Of a stretch of 64,000 bases of DNA, positions 58,409 through 64,000 are shown piece by piece (position 1 is the first letter of the stretch; the number at the start of each line of letters is the position of its first letter). Source of the DNA: Rhodospirillaceae bacterium bin65 (GTDB taxonomy: Bacteria > Pseudomonadota > Alphaproteobacteria > Bin65); the NCBI GenBank assembly GCA_002238725.1, contig MPMX01000005.1, positions 52,150 to 116,149 on the forward strand, in the 5' to 3' direction. A program made the translations under genes and the position numbers. The notes under the pieces are model-generated. The model did not search any database and had not been told where the DNA came from. It worked only from the letters and a program-made list of their open reading frames with translations.

Positions 58409-59197
58409 CTACAGCCGGAAGGTATCGCCCAGATACACCCGGCGCACATCCTCGTGCCGGACGATATCCTGCGGCGCCCCATCCATCAGGACAACCCCGT
58501 CATGCATGATGTAGGCGCGGTCGACGATATCGAGAGTCTCGCGGACGTTGTGGTCGGTAATCAGCACTCCGATCCCCCGATCCTTGAGATGCGAGACAAG
58601 ATCGCGGACATCGCCGACAGCGATCGGATCGATGCCGGCCAGCGGTTCGTCGAGCAGGATGAAGCCAGGCTTCGATGCCAGAGCGCGTGCGATCTCCACC
58701 CGGCGCCGCTCGCCGCCGGACAGGGCCACTGCCGGCGTGTGGCGAAGATGGGTCACCGAGAATTCCGCCAGCAGGTCGTCCAGCATGGTTTCCCGGGCTT
58801 CCAGGTCGCCTTCGACCACCTCCAGCGCGGCCCGGATATTGTTTTCGACGGTCATGCCCCGGAATATCGACGGTTCCTGCGGCAGATACCCGATGCCGAG
58901 ACGGGCCCGCCGATACATGGGCAGATCGGTAATGTCCTGGCCATCGAGCAGGATTGTCCCGGCATCGGGCCGGATCAGGCCGGTAATGATGTAGAAGCTG
59001 GTCGTCTTGCCGGCGCCGTTGGGCCCCAGCAGGCCGACAGCTTCGCCGCGCTGCACGGCGAGGGACACACCGCGCAAGACCGGCCGCTTCCTGAATCGCT
59101 TGCCCAGACCTTCGGCGACCAGCCCGTCGTTTGCGGCTACGAGGCGCGGGCCTGCCGGCGTTTCGCCGGAATGTGCGTGAAACCTCCGTTCGGCCAA
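58409..59197 (-). CDS. lptB: LPS export ABC transporter ATP-binding protein
   Basis: A 262-aa ABC ATPase energising LPS extraction with LptFG. Walker A GPNGAGKTT, Q-loop YLPQEPSIFRGM, signature LSGGERRRVE, Walker B ILLDEPLAGIDP, and H-loop ITDHNVRETL. No ATG fits the start; a TTG at 59197 has GGGAGG five bases upstream, so I take TTG. It lies 92 bp downstream of lptA. Confidence 0.95.
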   Translation of the reverse strand: MAERRFHAHSGETPAGPRLVAANDGLVAEGLGKRFRKRPVLRGVSLAVQRGEAVGLLGPNGAGKTTSFYIITGLIRPDAGTILLDGQDITDLPMYRRARLGIGYLPQEPSIFRGMTVENNIRAALEVVEGDLEARETMLDDLLAEFSVTHLRHTPAVALSGGERRRVEIARALASKPGFILLDEPLAGIDPIAVGDVRDLVSHLKDRGIGVLITDHNVRETLDIVDRAYIMHDGVVLMDGAPQDIVRHEDVRRVYLGDTFRL

Positions 59198-59289
59198 ACC
59201 GGCCTCCCTTCTTCAATCCTGCCCTTCGGCGCACGGCGGCGGTCGGCCTTCGGCTCCAGCCGGGCAAACGGGCATTACTTCATGCCGGC

Positions 59290-60237
59290 CTAATTCCCCC
59301 GCGGGCGCGGCAAGACCTTGATTCGCTGCGCCAGCCCGGTGCCGGCCTTCACGCCGCTGGCGGAGCCGACCTTCTGTGCGGCATTCCCGCCGCCGGTCGT
59401 TTCCGGTCGGGCCGAATCGGCTCGTTTGCACTTCTTTGCACTATCGCCGGGAACCAGCAGGACCCGCACCCGGCCGACCATGCGGCTGACTCCTGTCTTG
59501 AGATTGACGACGGCTTTTTCACCGTTCAGCTGATTCTCGCAGCGCGTCAGCTTAACATTTCCGGTCAGGGTTGCGAGCTTCGACTCGCTGTCGTAATCGC
59601 CGCGGTCGGCCCGAATGACCTCGGTCCCCGTCGTGATAACGACGCCGCCTTCCGCTTCGACCCGGCGCAGCGCAACCTTGTCGCCCTCGGCGTCCTTCAG
59701 ATAGGCGACGAAGCGGCTGGCACGGACGGTCCGGTCGCCGTCGACAACCTTCGCATTGCCGATAACGTAAGCACGCAACTCCCTGCTGCGGTACTCGATC
59801 CGGTTGGTCGCGGTAATCGTCTGCGATTTGTTCGACAGTTTCAGGTTGCGCCCGCGCAGGATGAAGACGCCGCTATCGACGATATAGACCGCCGATTCGC
59901 CGCTCGCCGTTTCTTTCGCGGTCTCGATGCCGACGTTGCCTGTCGCCGTGACCTTCCAGAACCGGGTTCTGTTTTCCGCACCTTTTCTGTAGTGCGCCTG
60001 CAGTTCGTCGGCGCGAATGCTGGTCTTGCCCTGCCGTGCCGTCGCGTTGCCCCGGGCGATATAAACCTGTTCCTTGCGGCGCCATTCCACGCCCCGGTCG
60101 GCTTCGATCGACAAAGGCTGGCCCGACTGGGTGAGCAATCCGCCGCTTTGCGCGCCGAGCGGCTGGGGCGCCAGCATCCATGCCAACGGCAGGGCCGCCA
60201 AGGCGGCCCGGCAGAACCATCCGGCGGCCCGGCTCAT
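59290..60237 (-). CDS. lptA: LPS transport periplasmic protein LptA
   Basis: A 315-aa protein with a signal peptide (residues 1-29, AALAALPLAWMLAPQPLGA) and OstA/LptA repeats forming the periplasmic bridge. Seen: WRRKEQVYIARGNATARQGKTSIRADELQAHY and the repeated RLE/ADRGDYDSESKLATLTGNVKLT pattern. The Pro/Gly-rich C-terminal tail (about 280-315) is an extra region. Start ATG overlaps the lptC stop by four bases. Confidence 0.93.
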   Translation of the reverse strand: MSRAAGWFCRAALAALPLAWMLAPQPLGAQSGGLLTQSGQPLSIEADRGVEWRRKEQVYIARGNATARQGKTSIRADELQAHYRKGAENRTRFWKVTATGNVGIETAKETASGESAVYIVDSGVFILRGRNLKLSNKSQTITATNRIEYRSRELRAYVIGNAKVVDGDRTVRASRFVAYLKDAEGDKVALRRVEAEGGVVITTGTEVIRADRGDYDSESKLATLTGNVKLTRCENQLNGEKAVVNLKTGVSRMVGRVRVLLVPGDSAKKCKRADSARPETTGGGNAAQKVGSASGVKAGTGLAQRIKVLPRPRGN

Positions 60238-60938
60238 TGGCCCAATCCCCGCATCGTTGCCGGTTCCCCCGCGCTCCCGCCGGAGAGATCTCCCGAGCCT
60301 TTGCGGTCCAGGCGCAACATCGCCCGGGTCTTACCGGTGAACATGACGGTCATTCCCCTGTCGACGATCAGGAAACCCTGGGCGGTTACCGTCGATTCAG
60401 GCCCGGTGGCATAGACGTCGCGCCCGCCCCAGGCTGTGTTCGTTTTCATGTCGATGGTTGCTTCGGCGGTGCGGAACCGGTGGTTGCCGCCGTGATGGAC
60501 CGTCACATCGCCGGACAGCGTCAAACGGTTCCTGTCGCGGTCGAAGCGGCCGTTTCTTGCCTCGATCCGGACATGAACGCCGCCGCCCAGCTCGAACATC
60601 GCCTCCGGATCGTCGAGCGCGATCGTCGTCGTCTTGTGGTTGACCTGGTGCGCCCTGGACGCGGTCAGGCGGTAGGGACGGTCTTGGTCGTCGGTCGCAA
60701 CATAAACCGGCGCTTCCATTGCAAAATTGCGCAGGCCGGTCGGAGTCAGGGCGTCGCGGGCAACGTCGCCGGCCTGTTTGCCGGTATTGACGAAATTCGG
60801 CCAGAACAGTGCCGCCACGATCATCACGAAGGCAAGGCTGGGCAGCGCAAACTTCATCGTGTTGACAAAACGCGTATAGGCGTCTTGCGGCCGGGCACGG
60901 GTGTCCGGTAGCCGTCGGGACTGGCTTGCAGCGTTCAT
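60234..60938 (-). CDS. lptC: LPS export protein LptC
   Basis: A 234-aa protein with one N-terminal transmembrane helix (about 28-50, LPSLAFVMIVAALFWPNF) and an LptC-like periplasmic beta domain (YVATDDQDRPYRLTASRAHQ ... TVHHGGNHRFRTAEATIDMK). Longer than E. coli LptC (191 aa) as usual in alphaproteobacteria. It overlaps kdsD and lptA by four bases each, so the three are translationally coupled. Confidence 0.9.
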   Translation of the reverse strand: MNAASQSRRLPDTRARPQDAYTRFVNTMKFALPSLAFVMIVAALFWPNFVNTGKQAGDVARDALTPTGLRNFAMEAPVYVATDDQDRPYRLTASRAHQVNHKTTTIALDDPEAMFELGGGVHVRIEARNGRFDRDRNRLTLSGDVTVHHGGNHRFRTAEATIDMKTNTAWGGRDVYATGPESTVTAQGFLIVDRGMTVMFTGKTRAMLRLDRKGSGDLSGGSAGEPATMRGLGQ

Positions 60939-61981
60939 GCCACCCCTTCCCGAAGACAGTCGTGAAGATGGACAAAACCGACCGGCGTCCCGTCGCGCAC
61001 GGCGAACAGGCCGGTGATCTCGCGTGCGTTCATCAGGCCTAGAGCTTCCGCCGCGAGGGCCTCCGGGCGAATCGTCAGCGGCGCGGCCGTCATGACCGTC
61101 GAAGCTTCGCGCGAGACCAGTCCGGCATCCATGTTCCGTCGCAGGTCGCCGTCCGTAACGATGCCGACAAGGGTGCCCGAGCCGTCTACGACCCCGGCGC
61201 AGCCCAACCGGCGCGCGGTCATGACGATCAGAACTTCGGCCATCCGGTCGGTCGGGTGCACCAGCGGCATGGCATCGCCCGTATGCATGATGTCGGCGAC
61301 CCGTGTCAGGCGCCGGCCAAGCCTGCCCCCGGGATGAAGAACCTGAAAATCGTCAGCGGAGAAACCCCGCCGCTCCAGAAGCGCCACTGCCAATGCATCG
61401 CCCAGCGCCAGCGCCATGGCCGTCGAGGTCGTCGGCGCCAGCCCGAGCGGGCAGGCTTCAGCCGATCGCGGCATGACCAGCGCGACGGTCGCCGCTTCGG
61501 CAAGTGCGCTGTCCGGCCCGCAGGTAATCCCGATCAGATCGATTCCGAAACGGCTGCAATAGCCGATGATATCGTCCAATTCCGCCGTTTCACCCGAGTT
61601 CGACAGGGCCAACACCACGTCGTCCGACCGGATTATGCCCATGTCGCCGTGGCTGGCTTCGCCCGGGTGCACGAAATACGCCGGCGTGCCGACGGATGCC
61701 ATGGTCGCGGCGATCTTGCGGCCGATGTGGCCGCTCTTGCCCATGCCGGTAACGACAAGCCGGCCGGTCGTGCCCCGGATTGTGTCGATGGCCCGGCAAA
61801 ACGCGTCGCCCAGATCGCCCGCCAGCGCCGCCTCAAGCGCGGCAATGCCCTCGCATTCGAGCGAAAATACTCGAAGCGCCGACGCGATATCGCCGCTTGT
61901 GTCGAGGGTGCGGGACGCCGGTTCGGGAGCGCCACGCTCTTCGGGGTCATTCGGCACTGGGGCAGGTGCAGCCTGTCTCAT
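60935..61981 (-). CDS. kdsD: Arabinose-5-phosphate isomerase (KpsF/GutQ family)
   Basis: A 348-aa isomerase making arabinose-5-phosphate for KDO. SIS domain (about 35-180; GMGKSGHIGRKIAATMASVGTPAYF and ALSNSGETAELDDIIGYC), then two CBS motifs (VHPTDRMAEVLIVMTARR and VTDGDLRRNMDAGL). It leads the coupled set kdsD-lptC-lptA. Confidence 0.95.
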   Translation of the reverse strand: MRQAAPAPVPNDPEERGAPEPASRTLDTSGDIASALRVFSLECEGIAALEAALAGDLGDAFCRAIDTIRGTTGRLVVTGMGKSGHIGRKIAATMASVGTPAYFVHPGEASHGDMGIIRSDDVVLALSNSGETAELDDIIGYCSRFGIDLIGITCGPDSALAEAATVALVMPRSAEACPLGLAPTTSTAMALALGDALAVALLERRGFSADDFQVLHPGGRLGRRLTRVADIMHTGDAMPLVHPTDRMAEVLIVMTARRLGCAGVVDGSGTLVGIVTDGDLRRNMDAGLVSREASTVMTAAPLTIRPEALAAEALGLMNAREITGLFAVRDGTPVGFVHLHDCLREGVA

Positions 61982-62203
61982 ATCCTCTCCGCAACCGCGG
62001 CAGCCGGCCTGTTAAGCCGGTACCGGCGGCGCCGATCCTGCAATCCGTCTCGACGGTCTGCCCTCATTTACGGTGTATGCGGGGCAGGCGCCGTTTAACG
62101 CCCGTCGGTCGCAACGGGCAATCCGCTCATTTCCGTCAGTCCCTAACCCCGCGCAAATTCTAGCAGAATTGTTCCGTCAGGCCAATTCGGCGCTGAAACA
62201 GGT

Positions 62204-62851
62204 TCATGAATGGGCAAATATGTCCCTCTCTGCCCAGCCGGCGATATCCAGCGCCGCTCGATAGGGCAGAAATTCGAAACATTTCCGGGCCAGTTCGCCC
62301 CGGCCTTCGCGCTCGAGCAACCCGTCCAGTTCAATCTTGAGCCGATGCAGATAGAGGACATCGATTGCCGCGTAGCGGCGCTGTTCCTCGTCCAGTTCCT
62401 CGACGCCCCAGTCCGAGGTCTGTTGTTGCTTCGAGATTTCGATGTCCAGGAGGTCATTGCAGAGATCTTTCAGGCTGTGGCGGTCCGTCATGGTGCGGAC
62501 CAGCTTCGACGCGATCTTGGTGCAGTAGACCGGCGCCGTCATCACGCCGAGCCGGTGCAGGAAGACGGCAATATCGAACCGGCCGAAATGAAACAGCTTC
62601 AGGATCGCCGGGTCGGCCAGAAGCGTAGCGAGGTTTGGCGCTTCGGATTGCCCCTTCGCGATCTGGACCAGATGACACACGCCGTCTCCGGCAGACAGCT
62701 GGACAAGGCACAGCCGGTCCCGCGAGGGATTGAGGCCCATCGTTTCGGAATCGACAGCGACCGGGCCGCTGAAGCGCAGCCCTTGCGGGAGATCGCCCTT
62801 GTGCAAACGGATTTCCGGCGCCGCCGCCATTGCCGCCAATTGCTTTGCCAT
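62204..62851 (-). CDS. RNase D-like 3'-5' exonuclease
   Basis: A 215-aa DEDD exonuclease: VAVDSETMGLNP (Asp/Glu), LKLFHFGRFDIAVFLHR (Asp), and YAAIDVLYLHRL (Tyr and Asp, DEDDy). There is no HRDC domain, so it is the short RNase D-type found in alphaproteobacteria. Processes tRNA or other RNA 3' ends (inference). Lies 130 bp downstream of tRNA-Leu on the same strand. Confidence 0.9.
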   Translation of the reverse strand: MAKQLAAMAAAPEIRLHKGDLPQGLRFSGPVAVDSETMGLNPSRDRLCLVQLSAGDGVCHLVQIAKGQSEAPNLATLLADPAILKLFHFGRFDIAVFLHRLGVMTAPVYCTKIASKLVRTMTDRHSLKDLCNDLLDIEISKQQQTSDWGVEELDEEQRRYAAIDVLYLHRLKIELDGLLEREGRGELARKCFEFLPYRAALDIAGWAERDIFAHS

Positions 62852-62981
62852 CGACCGGGTTCCGATCTTCCTGGGGGACACGCCGGCTGGAACCGGCCGG
62901 GACTGCGAGGCGCAGACAGTCGGCGTCCAGCCCCGGAGTCGACTATCCGCGATGCCAGCCGCAGCGCGGCGCGAAGCTGAA

Positions 62982-63068
62982 TGGTGCCCAGGAGAAGACT
63001 CGAACTTCCACGGCCATGCGGCCACAGGTACCTGAAACCTGCGCGTCTACCAATTCCGCCACCTGGGC
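62982..63068 (-). tRNA. tRNA-Leu (CAG)
   Basis: Acceptor GCCCAGG pairs with CCTGGGC, discriminator A, encoded CCA. Class II with a long variable arm. Anticodon loop TTCAGGT on the minus strand, anticodon CAG. 87 nt. Confidence 0.95.
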
Positions 63069-63370
63069 ACTCAACCGGCACCGCGTCGCCGACGCTCTTG
63101 CCGGCGCAATCTTCCGGTCGGTCGTCGTTCGCTCGAAACCGAGCGCCAGTGGGTAACTGCCGGGCCTCGCCCTGTCAATTGCAGCGGCCGGACCTCGGCA
63201 GGGCAGCGATGTCGCGGGCCATCGCAGGCAGACGGCGCTCACCGGTACTCGCCGCCGTCGGTCCGCGGACCTGTCATGTCGGGTTCGTCACATTGTATTT
63301 CAACGGGTGGAAAGCTAGGGAAAGGACGGATCGAAAACCCTCTTGTCTTTCGCCTGCCAACGGACAGCAG
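63069..63370. other. 302-bp intergenic region
   Basis: Divergent region between tRNA-Leu and the NDUFA9-like gene. Presumed promoters of both; no repeat or gene recognised. Confidence 0.4.
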
Positions 63371-64000
63371 ATGGAACGGGTAACAGTCTTTGGCGGCTCC
63401 GGTTTCGTCGGGCGCTATATCGTTAAACGCCTCGCAGCGCGCGGATCGATCGTGCGGGCCGCCGTGCGCAACCCGGAAAAAGCGCTGTTCCTGAAACCGA
63501 TGGGTGCAGTGGGCCAGGTTGTGCCTGTCCATGGCGATGTGCGCAGCGAGCAGTCGGTCCGGTCGGCGGTTCGCGATGCGGACGCAGTCATCAACGCGGT
63601 CGGGTTCTGGGATGCGTCGGGCAGCGGCTTCGATGCGGTTCACCACCAGGGCGCCGCCCGGGTCGCCAGGCTCAGTCAGGAGGCCGAAGTCCGGCGGCTC
63701 GTCCATTTGTCGGGCATCGGAGCGACGGAAACCTCGCCGTCCGACTATGTCGTGGCCAGGGCCAGGGGAGACGGCGCGATTCGCGATGCCTTCGAGAATG
63801 CGGCCATCCTCCAGCCTTCGGTCATTTTCGGCCAGGAGGATCGGTTTTTCAATCTGATCGGGCGCATCCTGAAGAATGCACCGGTATTTCCGGTCATCGC
63901 CGGGAATACCAGATTGCAGCCCGTCTATGTGGGCGATGTTGCGGAAGCCGCAGTCGCGGCGCTGGACCGGTCCGAAGGCGGTACGTTTCAACTCGGCGGG
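63371..64000 (+). CDS. NAD(P)-binding SDR, complex I NDUFA9-like subunit (truncated by window end)
   Basis: The frame starts at ATG 63371 and is open to the last base of the window (210 codons seen). The N-terminus MERVTVFGGSGFVGRYIVKR has the GxxGxxG nucleotide-binding motif, followed by HGDVRSEQSVRSAVRDADAV and VRRLVHLSGIGATETSPSDY. The YVVARARGDGAIRDAF segment, with YxxxRxxG replacing YxxxK, and QPSVIFGQEDRFFNLIG are typical of alphaproteobacterial NDUFA9-like accessory proteins. Catalytic activity is doubtful; a structural or quinone-binding role in complex I is the family expectation. Confidence 0.87.
   Translation, partial: MERVTVFGGSGFVGRYIVKRLAARGSIVRAAVRNPEKALFLKPMGAVGQVVPVHGDVRSEQSVRSAVRDADAVINAVGFWDASGSGFDAVHHQGAARVARLSQEAEVRRLVHLSGIGATETSPSDYVVARARGDGAIRDAFENAAILQPSVIFGQEDRFFNLIGRILKNAPVFPVIAGNTRLQPVYVGDVAEAAVAALDRSEGGTFQLGG

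Overview
The window looks like chromosome of a GC-rich alphaproteobacterium, most likely Rhodospirillales-like. This rests on gene order (kdsD-lptC-lptA-lptB-rpoN-hpf-ptsN; mdh-sucC-sucD-sucA-sucB; pheS/rplT/rpmI; an AFG1/ZapE ATPase) and on the protein families. No 16S rRNA gene is present, so placement below class is inference.

Layout. (1) 1-2252: a Fur-box-associated iron(III)-binding protein and two small unknown genes. (2) 2345-4936: a complete 2,576-bp IS1595-family transposon with 23-bp terminal inverted repeats and an 8-bp target duplication. It carries its transposase and, in the opposite direction, a three-gene passenger operon: a 63-aa protein, a SocA/YwgA-like protein and a proteasome-beta-like threonine hydrolase. 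(3) 5-11 kb: metY, a hydrolase, cnoX, prolyl-tRNA deacylase, tRNA-Gly and a LeuB-like dehydrogenase. (4) 11-18.6 kb: the TCA block sucB, sucA, sucD, sucC, mdh. (5) 18.9-46 kb: an accessory zone of mostly monocistronic catabolic enzymes (flavin, FAD and dioxygenase enzymes, epoxide hydrolase, acyl-CoA synthetase, homogentisate dioxygenase), separated by at least three families of dispersed palindromic repeats, with a HigBA-like toxin-antitoxin pair. (6) 44099-45802: a gene with one in-frame TGA that I read as a selenocysteine codon in a UGSC-type selenoprotein, with a hairpin placed like a bacterial SECIS just after it. (7) 46-64 kb: housekeeping genes (pheS, rplT, rpmI, tldD, a tungstate-type ABC transporter, dapE/dapD, ptsN, hpf, rpoN, the LPS transport set, RNase D, tRNA-Leu) and a truncated NDUFA9-like gene at the right edge.

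How it fits together. The left edge is iron-responsive. The transposon entered the intergenic region between the iron-associated palindrome and metY, leaving metY 96 bp from the insertion. The central zone shows piecemeal acquisition of catabolic genes. A selenoprotein and a tungstate-type uptake system in one window fit an organism using both selenium and tungsten, for example in formate dehydrogenase-type enzymes, but those enzymes and the Sec machinery lie outside the window. The most novel items are the protease-plus-adaptor-like passenger module in the transposon and the selenoprotein fusion.
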